Part shown: positions 9,093-17,773 of the stretch, piece after piece
How positions within the stretch are numbered: position 1 is the first letter of the stretch
Layout: the number at the start of each line of letters is the position of its first letter
The notes under the pieces: model-generated
Told to the model about the DNA's origin: nothing
What the model saw: the letters and a program-made list of their open reading frames with translations, nothing else
Database searches by the model: none
Translations under genes and position numbers: made by a program
Assembly (NCBI GenBank): GCA_913775175.1
Contig: CAJYKU010000037.1
Span: 1-49,318, forward strand
From: an uncultured Pantoea sp.
GTDB taxonomy: Bacteria; Pseudomonadota; Gammaproteobacteria; Enterobacterales; Enterobacteriaceae
Length of the DNA stretch: 49,318 nt
Direction: 5' to 3'

Positions 9093-9793
9093 AATATTCA
9101 GAAGAGCTAACTGCCGGGGCCGTGAAGCTGGACGATCGCACGGTCAGCGCCTGGTTGCAGCAGCATCCTGACTTCTTTATTCGCAATGCACGCCAGGTTG
9201 AGCAGATGGCCGTGCCGCATCCGGTACGCGGCAGCGTATCGCTGGTGGAGTGGCATATGGCGCGCCAGCGCAATCATATCCGGCAGCTGGAAGAGGAGAT
9301 TACGCTGCTGATGGAGCAGGCTAACGCTAATCATCAGCTGTTTGATCGTCTGCTGGCGCTCCAGAGCCATCTGGCCGCTGCTGACAGCCTGCATGAGATG
9401 CTGAACCGGCTGCACCGCTGGGCGCGCGATCTGGGTCTGGCGGGGGCGAATGTGCGGCTGTTCAGCGATCGCTGGCGGCTGGGAGCGCCCTCTGATTTTA
9501 TTCAGCTCGGCCTGACGCGACAGGCGTTTGAGCCATTACGCATTCAGCGCTTTGGTCAGCAACAGCACTATCTTGGCAGCCTTAACGGCCCTGAGCTCCT
9601 GCTGCTGCTGCCCCAGGCAAAAGCGGTCGGCTCGGTTGCCATGTCGCTGCTGGGTGAGCAGGGTGAAGCAGGGGTATTGATTTTCAGCAGCCGTGATAAC
9701 CAGCACTATCAGGCAGGTATGGGCACGCTGTTGCTGCAGCATCTGGCGCATATGTTGCCAGCTTTGCTGTCGCGCTGGATCGAGCGCTTATGA
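9089..9793 (+). CDS. yigA: DUF484 family protein YigA
   Basis: This 234-residue cytoplasmic protein belongs to the DUF484 family, which has a GAF-like fold in its C-terminal half. No enzyme motif is visible and the function is unknown. The N-terminal part (WLQQHPDFF, then [13 protein letters not shown]) includes a probable coiled coil at about residues 55-80. It is coupled on both sides by ATGA overlaps with dapF and xerC. The conserved dapF-DUF484-xerC order in gamma-proteobacteria suggests a link with recombination or cell division, but that is inference. Confidence 0.92.
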   Translation: MKYSEELTAGAVKLDDRTVSAWLQQHPDFFIRNARQVEQMAVPHPVRGSVSLVEWHMARQRNHIRQLEEEITLLMEQANANHQLFDRLLALQSHLAAADSLHEMLNRLHRWARDLGLAGANVRLFSDRWRLGAPSDFIQLGLTRQAFEPLRIQRFGQQQHYLGSLNGPELLLLLPQAKAVGSVAMSLLGEQGEAGVLIFSSRDNQHYQAGMGTLLLQHLAHMLPALLSRWIERL

Positions 9794-10701
9794 GTCATCC
9801 CAGCCCGCTGCTGCCTGCGGTTGAAACATTTCTGCGCTATCTGAAAGTTGAGCGGCAGCTTAGCCCGCTGACGCAGAAAAACTATAGCCGTCAACTGCTG
9901 GCAATTATCGCCATGGCTGATGCCATGCAGCTCACCAGCTGGGATAAACTGGAGCCGTCGCAGGTACGTATGCTGGTAGCCCGTAGCCGGCGTGATGGTC
10001 TGGAGGCGAGCAGCCTTGCACTGCGTATGTCGGCTCTGCGCAGCTTTCTTGACTGGCAGGTCAGCCAGGGAATGCTGAGTGCTAATCCGGCGAAAGGCGT
10101 TGCCACGCCGCGCAATGCCCGCCATCTGCCGAAAAATATGGATGTTGATGAAGTCACTCAGCTGCTGGAGATAGATTTTAACGATCCACTGGCTGTGCGC
10201 GACCGGGCGATGCTGGAAACCATGTATGGCGGCGGTCTGCGTCTCAGTGAGCTGGTGGGCATTAACTGCCGCGATCTTGATGCCGAAGCTGGCGAAGTAC
10301 AGGTACTGGGTAAAGGCAGTAAAGAACGCCGGGTGCCGATTGGTACAACGGCGGTGACCTGGCTTGGGCACTGGCTTGCACTGCGTGACAGCTTTGCGCC
10401 GCAGGATGATGCCCTGTTTGTCTCTTCGCGCGGCAGCCGTATCTCGGCGCGCAATGTGCAAAAGCGTTTTGCCGAGTGGGGCATCAGACAGGGTGTAGCC
10501 AGCCATATCCATCCGCATAAGCTGCGCCACTCTTTCGCCACTCATCTGCTGGAATCGAGCGGCGATCTGCGCGCAGTGCAGGAGCTGCTTGGTCACGCCA
10601 ACCTCTCGACTACGCAAATTTATACCCATCTCGATTTTCAGCATCTGGCCTCGGTCTATGATGCTGCACACCCACGTGCCAAGCGAGGAAAATCAGAATG
10701 A
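9790..10701 (+). CDS. xerC: Tyrosine recombinase XerC
   Basis: XerC acts with XerD at the dif site to resolve chromosome dimers. The 303-residue protein shows the SAM-like DNA-binding domain (about residues 8-95) and the catalytic domain. Active-site residues are Arg151, Lys175, His243, Arg246, His269 and the nucleophile Tyr278, a uniform shift of +3 from E. coli. Its ATG overlaps the yigA stop and its stop overlaps the yigB start. Confidence 0.97.
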   Translation: MSHPSPLLPAVETFLRYLKVERQLSPLTQKNYSRQLLAIIAMADAMQLTSWDKLEPSQVRMLVARSRRDGLEASSLALRMSALRSFLDWQVSQGMLSANPAKGVATPRNARHLPKNMDVDEVTQLLEIDFNDPLAVRDRAMLETMYGGGLRLSELVGINCRDLDAEAGEVQVLGKGSKERRVPIGTTAVTWLGHWLALRDSFAPQDDALFVSSRGSRISARNVQKRFAEWGIRQGVASHIHPHKLRHSFATHLLESSGDLRAVQELLGHANLSTTQIYTHLDFQHLASVYDAAHPRAKRGKSE

Positions 10702-11414
10702 AGTTCTATCGATCACTCAACCCGATCAAAGCGATCACCTTCGATCTGGATGATACGCTCTATGATAACCGTCCGGTGATCCGTAAAACTGCGCAGGAGA
10801 CGCACGCGGCGCTGCAGGCTTTTCATCCGGCGTTACGCGATTTTACGCCCGCAGACTATCAGCAACTGCGTGATGAACTCCTGGCGCGCGAGCCCGATAT
10901 TTATCACGATGTCTCAGAGTGGCGTCGTCGCTCCGTTGCGCTGGCGCTGCAAAATGCTGGCCTGTCTGCCAGTGAGGCCAGCGCCGGAGCGGATGAGGTG
11001 ATGCAGACTTTTCATCACTGGCGTAGCCAGGTAGAGATGCCGGAAGAGACGCACCAGACTCTGCGCTGGCTGAGCGAACGCGTGCCGCTGGTGGCCATTA
11101 CCAACGGCAACGCTGATGCGGAAAAGCTGGGCATCAATACCTATTTTCAGTGTGTGCTGCGCGCCGGACCACACGGGCGCGCGAAGCCGTGGCAGGATAT
11201 GTACCATCTGGCTGCCAGGCAGCTCAATATTGCGCCGGAGGCGATCCTGCATGTCGGAGATGATCTCACCACCGATGTTGCCGGCGCGCGGCGTGCTGGC
11301 CTGCAGGCGTGCTGGATTAATCTGCATCATGGTAATCTGATGCAGCTCAGTGATGCCCGTTTACTGCCACATGTAGAAATTCATCGGTTGGCATCCCTGA
11401 CCTCACTGCTATAA
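10698..11414 (+). CDS. yigB: HAD-family FMN/5-amino-6-(5-phosphoribitylamino)uracil phosphatase YigB
   Basis: A 238-residue HAD hydrolase. Motif I is DLDDT with the nucleophile Asp16 and acid/base Asp18, motif II is ITNGN, and the late motif is [14 protein letters not shown]. coli YigB dephosphorylates FMN and the riboflavin precursor phosphate. It ends the dapF-yigA-xerC chain, and its last codons contain the uvrD promoter. Confidence 0.93.
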   Translation: MKFYRSLNPIKAITFDLDDTLYDNRPVIRKTAQETHAALQAFHPALRDFTPADYQQLRDELLAREPDIYHDVSEWRRRSVALALQNAGLSASEASAGADEVMQTFHHWRSQVEMPEETHQTLRWLSERVPLVAITNGNADAEKLGINTYFQCVLRAGPHGRAKPWQDMYHLAARQLNIAPEAILHVGDDLTTDVAGARRAGLQACWINLHHGNLMQLSDARLLPHVEIHRLASLTSLL

Positions 11415-11415
11415 T
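11388..11415 (+). promoter_or_regulatory. Sigma-70 promoter of uvrD
   Basis: TTGGCA (11388-11393), a 16-bp spacer and a perfect TATAAT (11410-11415) form a strong promoter spanning the end of yigB. The yigB stop lies within the -10 region. The predicted start near 11422 falls inside the LexA-type box. Confidence 0.82.
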
Positions 11416-11417
11416 GG

Positions 11418-11433
11418 CTGTGAATTTATCCAG
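11418..11433. promoter_or_regulatory. LexA-type SOS box of uvrD
   Basis: CTG-N10-CAG with an AT-rich centre (TGAATTTATC) lies at the predicted transcription start of uvrD. E. coli uvrD has an SOS box at the equivalent position. The internal bases deviate from the alternating TA core, so affinity may be low. Confidence 0.6.
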
Positions 11434-11586
11434 CTATATCTGCCATTCTCTAACTTGCAGCGCTGCCAACTGCGCCTGTTTACCCCGGTAGCAGACCTGA
11501 GTAGGCTGCAGCAGGCTCACAGGTTTGCTGCCCTGCTGCAAGTCAGCTGATGCAGAATATCGCTCTCTACTCTTAACGCGGTGCTT

Positions 11587-13749
11587 ATGGACGTTTCTGA
11601 TCTGCTCGACGGCTTAAATGATAAACAGCGTGAGGCGGTTGCCGCGCCACGCAGCAATCTGCTGGTGCTGGCCGGAGCAGGCAGCGGCAAAACCCGTGTG
11701 CTGGTACATCGTATAGCATGGTTGCTTACCGTTGAAAATTGCTCACCCTACTCAATTATGGCGGTGACCTTTACCAATAAAGCGGCTGCAGAAATGCGTC
11801 ATCGTATTGATCAACTGATCGGCTCCGGGCAGGGCGGTATGTGGATTGGTACCTTCCACGGACTGGCACATCGTCTGCTGCGTGCGCACCATCTTGATGC
11901 CGGCCTGCCGCAGGATTTCCAGATCCTCGACAGCGAAGATCAACTACGTCTGCTGAAGCGCCTGATAAAGTCGATGAACCTGGATGAAAAGCAGTGGCCG
12001 GCACGTCAGGGCATGTGGTACATCAACGGCAAAAAAGATGAAGGGCTGCGTCCCAGACATATTGAAAGCTATAACAACCCGGTAGAGCAGACGTGGCTAC
12101 GAATTTATCAGGCCTATCAGGAGGCGTGCGACCGTGCCGGGCTGGTTGATTTTGCCGAACTACTGCTGCGTGCTCATGAACTCTGGCTGCATAAGCCGCA
12201 GATCCTTAATCACTACCGTGAGCGCTTCAGCAATATCCTGGTCGACGAGTTCCAGGATACCAACAATATTCAGTATGCGTGGATCCGCATACTGGCAGGC
12301 GACAGTAGCCGGGTTATCATCGTGGGTGATGATGATCAGTCAATCTACGGCTGGCGCGGCGCACAGGTGGAAAATATCCAGCGTTTTCTGCAGGACTTCC
12401 CGGGTGCAGAAACTATTCGCCTTGAACAAAACTATCGCTCAACCAACCATATTCTGAAATCTGCGAATGCGCTGATTGCCAACAACAGTGGCCGTCTGGG
12501 GAAAGAGCTCTGGACTGATGGCAGTGATGGCGAAAAAATCTCTATCTACTGCGCGTTTAACGAGCTGGATGAAGCCCGCTTTGTGGTGAACCGTATCAAG
12601 AGCTGGCATGAAAACGGCAATGCGCTGCAGGATTGTGCCATTCTTTACCGCAGCAATGCCCAGTCACGCGTGCTGGAAGAGGCGTTGCTGCAGGCCAGTA
12701 TGCCCTATCGTATCTATGGTGGTATGCGCTTCTTTGAACGTCAGGAGATCAAAGATGCGCTCGCCTACCTGCGTCTTATTGCCAATCGTAACGATGATGC
12801 AGCGTTTGAGCGGGTGGTTAACACTCCGACGCGCGGCGTTGGCGATCGTACACTGGATGTCGTGCGTCAGACCGCACGTGAAAAGCAGCTGACGTTGTGG
12901 CAGGCCACGCGCGAGCTGCTGCAAAGCCGGGCGCTGGCCGGACGCGCCGCCTCAGCGCTGCAGCGCTTCTGCGAACTGGTTGATGCGCTGGCGCATGAAA
13001 CTGCAGAGATGCCGCTGCATGTGCAGACCGATCGCGTGATCAAAGATTCCGGCTTGTGGCTGATGTATGAGCAGGAGAAAGGCGAAAAAGGTCAGGCGCG
13101 AATTGAAAACCTTGAAGAGCTGGTGACGGCGACCCGGCAGTTCAGCTATCAGGATGAAGATGAAGATCTGATGCCGCTCCAGGCTTTTCTGTCGCATGCC
13201 GCGCTGGAAGCGGGTGAAGGGCAGGCTGACAAGTGGCAGGATGCTGTACAGTTGATGACGCTGCACTCCGCCAAGGGGCTGGAGTTTACACAGGTCTTTA
13301 TCGTGGGGATGGAAGAGGGCATGTTTCCCAGCCAGATGTCCCTGGATGAGGGCGGAAGGCTGGAGGAGGAGCGTCGGCTGGCTTATGTCGGCGTAACCCG
13401 TGCCATGGTTAAACTCACGCTGACCTACGCTGAAACGCGCCGACTTTATGGTAAGGAAGTTTATCATCGGCCGTCACGGTTTATCGGAGAGCTGCCAGAA
13501 GAGTGCGTGGAGGAAGTTCGCCTGCGCGCCAGCGTAAGCCGGCCGGTCAGTCATCAGCGCATGGGCACGCCCGTGGCTAAGAGCGACAGCGGATTCGCGC
13601 TGGGACAGCGGGTGCGCCATGCGAAATTTGGTGAAGGCACGATTATCAATCTGGAAGGCAGCGGTGAGCATAGTCGCCTGCAGGTCGCGTTTCAGGGGCA
13701 GGGTATTAAGTGGCTGGTGGCAGCCTATGCGCGTCTGGAGACGATGTAG
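11587..13749 (+). CDS. uvrD: DNA helicase II UvrD
   Basis: UvrD is the SF1A 3'-5' helicase that removes the incised strand in nucleotide-excision and mismatch repair and dismantles RecA filaments. The ATG at 11587 gives MDVSDLLDGL and 720 residues, the E. coli length; an in-frame GTG two codons upstream is less likely. Visible motifs are Walker A GAGSGKT (30-36), VDEFQDTN, DDDQSIYGWRGA, EQNYRS and VGVTRA. The C-terminal Tudor-like domain (LGQRVRHAKFGEGTI) that contacts RNA polymerase is intact. It has its own promoter and SOS box, with a leader of about 165 nt containing a 9-bp stem (11507-11515 with 11532-11540) but no T tract. Confidence 0.98.
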   Translation: MDVSDLLDGLNDKQREAVAAPRSNLLVLAGAGSGKTRVLVHRIAWLLTVENCSPYSIMAVTFTNKAAAEMRHRIDQLIGSGQGGMWIGTFHGLAHRLLRAHHLDAGLPQDFQILDSEDQLRLLKRLIKSMNLDEKQWPARQGMWYINGKKDEGLRPRHIESYNNPVEQTWLRIYQAYQEACDRAGLVDFAELLLRAHELWLHKPQILNHYRERFSNILVDEFQDTNNIQYAWIRILAGDSSRVIIVGDDDQSIYGWRGAQVENIQRFLQDFPGAETIRLEQNYRSTNHILKSANALIANNSGRLGKELWTDGSDGEKISIYCAFNELDEARFVVNRIKSWHENGNALQDCAILYRSNAQSRVLEEALLQASMPYRIYGGMRFFERQEIKDALAYLRLIANRNDDAAFERVVNTPTRGVGDRTLDVVRQTAREKQLTLWQATRELLQSRALAGRAASALQRFCELVDALAHETAEMPLHVQTDRVIKDSGLWLMYEQEKGEKGQARIENLEELVTATRQFSYQDEDEDLMPLQAFLSHAALEAGEGQADKWQDAVQLMTLHSAKGLEFTQVFIVGMEEGMFPSQMSLDEGGRLEEERRLAYVGVTRAMVKLTLTYAETRRLYGKEVYHRPSRFIGELPEECVEEVRLRASVSRPVSHQRMGTPVAKSDSGFALGQRVRHAKFGEGTIINLEGSGEHSRLQVAFQGQGIKWLVAAYARLETM

Positions 13750-13764
13750 CCGGACGGTGCTACC

Positions 13765-13793
13765 TTGACGACTTTTTCGTCTCAGCGTAACAT
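13765..13793 (+). promoter_or_regulatory. Predicted sigma-70 promoter of the corA leader
   Basis: TTGACG (13765-13770), a 17-bp spacer and TAACAT (13788-13793) make a good promoter 15 bp after the uvrD stop. Transcription from about 13800 would give a leader of about 265 nt before corA. Confidence 0.65.
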
Positions 13794-13819
13794 GCGCGCA
13801 CTATTATCATGAGAGGACA

Positions 13820-13900
13820 ATGCCTTGGACGCGCCCAGTCGATGCTGGCTCAACATCCTGTTTTGCAGGAACATCTAAGGTTACCTCTCTACGCAGGTAA
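13820..13900 (+). CDS. Candidate corA leader peptide (corL-like)
   Basis: A 26-codon frame begins MPWTRPVDAG and ends SLRR. GAGAGG at 13811-13816 lies close upstream, with tight spacing. An overlapping frame in another phase (13809-13955, 48 codons, beginning MRGQCLGRAQ) also exists, so which is translated is open. In Salmonella a leader ORF, corL, couples corA expression to Rho-dependent termination. I assign the analogy from position and size, not from remembered sequence identity. The stop codon of the 26-codon frame lies inside the 3' arm of the 13877-13904 hairpin. Confidence 0.4.
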   Translation: MPWTRPVDAGSTSCFAGTSKVTSLRR

Positions 13901-13904
13901 CCTT
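13877..13904 (+). promoter_or_regulatory. Perfect 10-bp hairpin in the corA leader
   Basis: AAGGTTACCT (13877-13886) and AGGTAACCTT (13895-13904) pair perfectly across an 8-nt loop. No T tract follows, so this is not a simple terminator. A ribosome finishing the 26-codon frame would cover and melt the 3' arm, an arrangement suited to attenuation. Confidence 0.6.
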
Positions 13905-14034
13905 AATGGTTATCAGCGACCTCCCTTACTTATCCGTCGCCTGAGTCAGCACTGATCACTTCTTGAAGCGAAAGTTTCCGCGTTCAGGCTATGCCGTGTC
14001 CGTCACGTTTCAGGCGTGAGGGGTCATCGCCTGT

Positions 14035-14054
14035 CCCATTTAGTCTGCAATGGG
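14035..14054 (+). promoter_or_regulatory. corA: Hairpin over the corA ribosome-binding site
   Basis: CCCATT (14035-14040) pairs with AATGGG (14049-14054) across 8 nt. The 3' arm overlaps the first bases of the GGGGAG Shine-Dalgarno sequence (14052-14057) of corA, so folding would partly hide it. Confidence 0.4.
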
Positions 14055-14064
14055 GAGTATTGCT

Positions 14065-15018
14065 ATGCTGAGCGCATTTAAACTTGAGCGCGATCGTCTG
14101 ACGCGCATCGAGCTGGAAGACAACAACAACAAACTCAACACCTCGGTCTGGGTTGACCTGATTGAGCCGGACGACAGCGAGCGCGAGCGCGTGCAGTCGG
14201 AGCTGGGTCAGAGCCTGGCCACACGTCCGGAGCTGGAAGATATTGAGGCCTCGGCCCGTTTCTTTGAAGATGAAGATGGACTTCATATCCACTCCTTCTT
14301 TTTCTTTGAAGATGCTGAGGATCATGCCGGTAACTCCACGGTGGCTTTTACCATTCGTGAAGATCGTCTCTATACCCTGCGTGAGCGGGAGCTGCCAGCG
14401 TTTCGTCTCTATCGTATGCGGGCGCGTAATCAGCAGCTCATGGACGGCAACGCTTACGAGCTGCTGCTGGATCTATTCGAAACCAAAATAGAACAGCTGG
14501 CTGATGAGATTGAGAATATCTATAGCGCTCTGGAAAAGCTGAGCCGCGTGATTATGGAAGGACAGCAGGGCGAAGAGTATGACGACGCGCTGTCGCGCCT
14601 GGCAGAACTGGAAGATATTGGCTGGAAAGTCCGCCTCTGCCTGATGGATACGCAGCGCGCACTCAACTTCCTGGTGCGCAAGGCGCGTTTACCGGCTAAC
14701 CAGCTTGAACAGGCGCGCGAGATCCTGCGTGATATCGAATCACTGCTGCCGCACAATGAGTCACTGTTTCAGAAAGTTAACTTTCTGATGCAGGCAGCCA
14801 TGGGTTTTATCAATATTGAGCAGAACCGTATTATCAAAATCTTCTCGGTGGTATCAGTGGTGTTTCTGCCGCCAACGCTGGTTGCCTCCAGTTATGGTAT
14901 GAACTTTGAATTTATGCCGGAGCTGAAGTGGAGTTTTGGCTATCCGGGAGCCATCTGTCTGATGATGCTGGCAGGTTTAGCACCTTATCTCTATTTCAAG
15001 CGTAAAAACTGGCTGTAA
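14065..15018 (+). CDS. corA: Magnesium/cobalt transporter CorA
   Basis: CorA is the pentameric Mg2+ channel of the inner membrane, which also passes Co2+ and Ni2+. The start at 14065 ([10 protein letters not shown]) gives 317 residues, one more than E. coli. A start five codons upstream (14050) would place the ribosome-binding site inside the gene. The large cytoplasmic domain is followed by two C-terminal transmembrane helices with the selectivity motif YGMN (GMN at 278-280). The end KRKNWL is characteristic. The yigE gene found upstream in E. coli is absent. Confidence 0.98.
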   Translation: MLSAFKLERDRLTRIELEDNNNKLNTSVWVDLIEPDDSERERVQSELGQSLATRPELEDIEASARFFEDEDGLHIHSFFFFEDAEDHAGNSTVAFTIREDRLYTLRERELPAFRLYRMRARNQQLMDGNAYELLLDLFETKIEQLADEIENIYSALEKLSRVIMEGQQGEEYDDALSRLAELEDIGWKVRLCLMDTQRALNFLVRKARLPANQLEQAREILRDIESLLPHNESLFQKVNFLMQAAMGFINIEQNRIIKIFSVVSVVFLPPTLVASSYGMNFEFMPELKWSFGYPGAICLMMLAGLAPYLYFKRKNWL

Positions 15019-15088
15019 TCGCTGCCGCAGACGCCGCATGGTGTCTGCCTGTAGCGGTAAATAAGCGCAGTTCCGCACATTTTCAACG

Positions 15089-15108
15089 GGTCGCCAGTCA
15101 GGGCGACC
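15089..15108 (+). terminator. Possible terminator after corA
   Basis: GGTCGCC (15089-15095) pairs with GGCGACC (15102-15108) across 6 nt. Only an interrupted T stretch (GATTTTG) follows, so termination may be weak. Confidence 0.4.
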
Positions 15109-15180
15109 TGATGATTTTGCTGGCTCCCGCCGCAGAACCTGACTAACCTGTTTACATCTGACCGCTGCCGATCCTGATTA

Positions 15181-16227
15181 ATGTCACACTTCTCTCTGCG
15201 CTTACAATGGATATTGCTGCTGGCAGCTTCCCTGACGCTGGGCATGATTCTGCAATGGCTTCATGTGCCCGCTGCGCTGCTACTTGGCCCGATGATTATT
15301 GGTACCTTTATGGGGCTGAGCGGAGCCACGCTGCGCATTGATAAACGGTTATTTATCCTGGCACAGGCAGTGCTGGGCTGTATGATTGCACAAAGCCTCT
15401 CTCCCGCCATTCTCACACCGTTGTTAAATGACTGGCCAGTGGTGCTGGCGGTGCTTATCCTCACGCTGGCGGCCAGTGGTCTCTCGGGTTTTTTACTGGT
15501 GCGTTTTAGTAGTCTGCCTGGCGCGACCGGCGCCTGGGGATCATCACCCGGTGGGGCATCGGCGATGGTAGCAATGGCGGGTGATTTTGGTGCTGATGTG
15601 CGGCTGGTGGCGTTTATGCAGTATTTGCGCGTATTGTTTGTTGCAACTGCGGCGGCAGTGGTGGCGCGTATCGGACTGGATACCAGCGGTGCAGCAGGCG
15701 AAATGGTCTGGTTTCCGGCACTGAACAGCGGATTTTTGCTGATGCTGACCGTGATGGCTGGTGGCGCCTGGCTCGGACAGCGGTTACGTATTCCGTCGGG
15801 CGCTTTACTGCTTCCGGCACTGATTGGTGCCGTAGTGCAGGGCACCGATATCGCTGAGCTGCAGCTGCCGGAGTGGCTGCTGGCACTGGCTTACGCACTG
15901 ATTGGCTGGAGCGTCGGATTACGCTTTACGCGGCCTGTTTTTCTGCTGGCGCTGCGAACATTACCGCAGATGCTTATCTCTATTATCGGGCTGATGGTGC
16001 TCTGTGCCGGGCTGGCATGGATGCTGACGCACGTACTGGGAATTGATTTAATGACAGCTTATCTGGCAACCAGCCCGGGCGGGCTGGATACGGTGGCGAT
16101 TATTGCTGCAGGCAGCCGGGTCGATATCGCTTTTGTTATGGCACTCCAGACACTGCGCCTGTTTACCATCCTGCTAACCGGCCCGGCAATGGCAAGGTTT
16201 ATCTCACGCTTTGCGCATGCGGGCTGA
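15181..16227 (+). CDS. AbrB-duplication family integral membrane protein
   Basis: A 348-residue, very hydrophobic protein built of two similar halves. Each half has a GPMI/LPALI-type segment and then SPGG (SSPGGASAM near residue 122, TSPGGLDTV near 298), followed by a Q-x-L-R helix. This is the AbrB-duplication architecture. Databases often label members 'ammonia monooxygenase' or 'AbrB transcriptional regulator'; neither an enzyme site nor a DNA-binding domain is seen, and transport is more likely. In E. coli abrB lies elsewhere, and this position holds yigF/yigG. Its 3' end overlaps the convergent rarD by 24 bp. Confidence 0.87.
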   Translation: MSHFSLRLQWILLLAASLTLGMILQWLHVPAALLLGPMIIGTFMGLSGATLRIDKRLFILAQAVLGCMIAQSLSPAILTPLLNDWPVVLAVLILTLAASGLSGFLLVRFSSLPGATGAWGSSPGGASAMVAMAGDFGADVRLVAFMQYLRVLFVATAAAVVARIGLDTSGAAGEMVWFPALNSGFLLMLTVMAGGAWLGQRLRIPSGALLLPALIGAVVQGTDIAELQLPEWLLALAYALIGWSVGLRFTRPVFLLALRTLPQMLISIIGLMVLCAGLAWMLTHVLGIDLMTAYLATSPGGLDTVAIIAAGSRVDIAFVMALQTLRLFTILLTGPAMARFISRFAHAG

Positions 16228-17097
16228 AAATATCACCGCATCCACAATAAACACGGCGAGCGCCAGCCAGATAAAGCCAAATGTCATCAGCTTATCAGGT
16301 GTCAGATGCTCATCATAAAACAGCACTGCCAGCAGGAACATCAGCGTTGGGCCAAGATACTGAAAAAAGCCCACGGTTGAGAGGCGCAGGCGTGCACAGG
16401 CTGCAGCAAACAGCATCAGCGGAATCGTCGTGATGACGCCAGCAGCGATCAGCATCATATTAAGGCTGAGCGGATTGGCGCTGAGATGGCTGGTGCTGCT
16501 GTCTGCAATAAAAAACAGATAGATCGCCGCCAGCGGAAACAGCCACGCGGTTTCGATCAGCATACCGCTTTGCGCATCCACGCGGATCTTTTTGCGTATC
16601 AGGCCATATAGCGCAAAACTCAGCGCCAGTCCCAGTGCAATCACCGGCAGTGAACCAAACTGCCACAGCTGTATCACCACGCCTGCGGCGGCCAGCGCCA
16701 CTGCCAGCCACTGCATCCAGCGAAAGCGTTCGCGCAAAAACAGCATGCCAAACACCACATTGATCAGTGGATTGATAAAGTAGCCGAGGCTTGCCTCCAG
16801 CATATGTTGATTATTGACCGCCCAGATAAACAGCAGCCAGTTACCGCCGATGGTCAGTGCAGTCACTGCCAGCAGCAGCACTTTGCCCGGCTGTGCTACT
16901 ACGCTGCGCACCTGTCTCCAGCTGCGGCTTAGCGTGATTAACATCAGCATAAACAGCGCTGACCAGATAACACGATGTGTCATGATCTCGGCGGGAGGAA
17001 CAACGTGAACCAGTTTGAAATAGGCCGGGGCAATGCCCCAGATAAAATACGCGCCCAGGGCATAAAAAATACCCTGGCGAGTTTGATTGCTATCCAT
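16204..17097 (-). CDS. rarD: EamA-family permease RarD
   Basis: This 297-residue protein has about ten transmembrane helices in two EamA repeats. The start QGIFYALGAYFIWGIAPAYF is typical of RarD, the chloramphenicol-sensitivity protein of the drug/metabolite transporter superfamily, whose physiological substrate is unknown. The gene is 38 nt downstream of yigI on the same strand, so the two may be co-transcribed. The stop lies inside the 3' end of the convergent AbrB-type gene. Confidence 0.93.
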   Translation of the reverse strand: MDSNQTRQGIFYALGAYFIWGIAPAYFKLVHVVPPAEIMTHRVIWSALFMLMLITLSRSWRQVRSVVAQPGKVLLLAVTALTIGGNWLLFIWAVNNQHMLEASLGYFINPLINVVFGMLFLRERFRWMQWLAVALAAAGVVIQLWQFGSLPVIALGLALSFALYGLIRKKIRVDAQSGMLIETAWLFPLAAIYLFFIADSSTSHLSANPLSLNMMLIAAGVITTIPLMLFAAACARLRLSTVGFFQYLGPTLMFLLAVLFYDEHLTPDKLMTFGFIWLALAVFIVDAVIFSARMRKA

Positions 17098-17135
17098 ATT
17101 TTTGTCCGAAGAGGCAGCGCGCTGAGCCGTGCTGA

Positions 17136-17606
17136 TTAACCAATCAGGTAGGTTGCTGTTGCTGTTGCAATATAGTCGTGCTGCTGATTATGCAGTTCTG
17201 CACGAGCCACGGCGACTTTATTTCCGGCGCGCAGCAGATTACCGGTGGCAATAAAACGTTCGCCACGACCAGGGCGCAGATAATCGACCCGCATATCGAT
17301 AGTGCCCATGCGCGACAGGCGCTGGCGCAGCTCCTCCTCGCTGATACTCTCCTGCCGCGTCAGAGCGTGGCTGACACAGACCAGCCCGGCGGTAACATCC
17401 AGCACCGAGGCGATAACACCGCCATGTAAGATCTGCTGCGCAGCGTTGCCTACCAGCATCGGTTTGTTGGCAAATCCCAGCCGAATCGTCTCGCTATCAA
17501 GATAATCAAGTTCCAGTCCGAGTGCCTGATTAAAAGGCATATGATAAACAAAAATTTCACCAATCAGCTGGCGCGCGCCCTGCTGAGTCAGCATTGGAGA
17601 TGACAT
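17136..17606 (-). CDS. yigI: Hotdog-fold thioesterase YigI
   Basis: A 156-residue PaaI/YigI-type thioesterase. The hotdog-fold signature is [10 protein letters not shown] at about residues 61-70, followed by a D-x-R-x-DYLRP strand. Members hydrolyse acyl-CoA thioesters; E. coli YigI prefers medium to long acyl chains. It is divergent from pldA and upstream of rarD on the same strand. Confidence 0.9.
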   Translation of the reverse strand: MSSPMLTQQGARQLIGEIFVYHMPFNQALGLELDYLDSETIRLGFANKPMLVGNAAQQILHGGVIASVLDVTAGLVCVSHALTRQESISEEELRQRLSRMGTIDMRVDYLRPGRGERFIATGNLLRAGNKVAVARAELHNQQHDYIATATATYLIG

Positions 17607-17773
17607 AGTGTCAGCCTGAAGATGTTAATGAGTTGTGTATATTATGCTGCCCGCGCGCAGCTTTCCAGTTTCAGAAATCGGCGCTAATCAACATCCGACT
17701 TTGCGTGTAGAATGGCCTGCTTTTTGTACCACCACTCTTAAGATCGATTCCACGCAGCGCACTGGAGAACACT

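Noticed and set aside
9709-10671. 320-codon open frame antisense to xerC
   Set aside because: It lies wholly over xerC and neighbouring ends, has no family resemblance or ribosome-binding site, and arises from codon bias of the real gene.
11507-11540. 9-bp stem in the uvrD leader, considered as a terminator
   Set aside because: No T tract follows; kept only as a note on possible attenuation.
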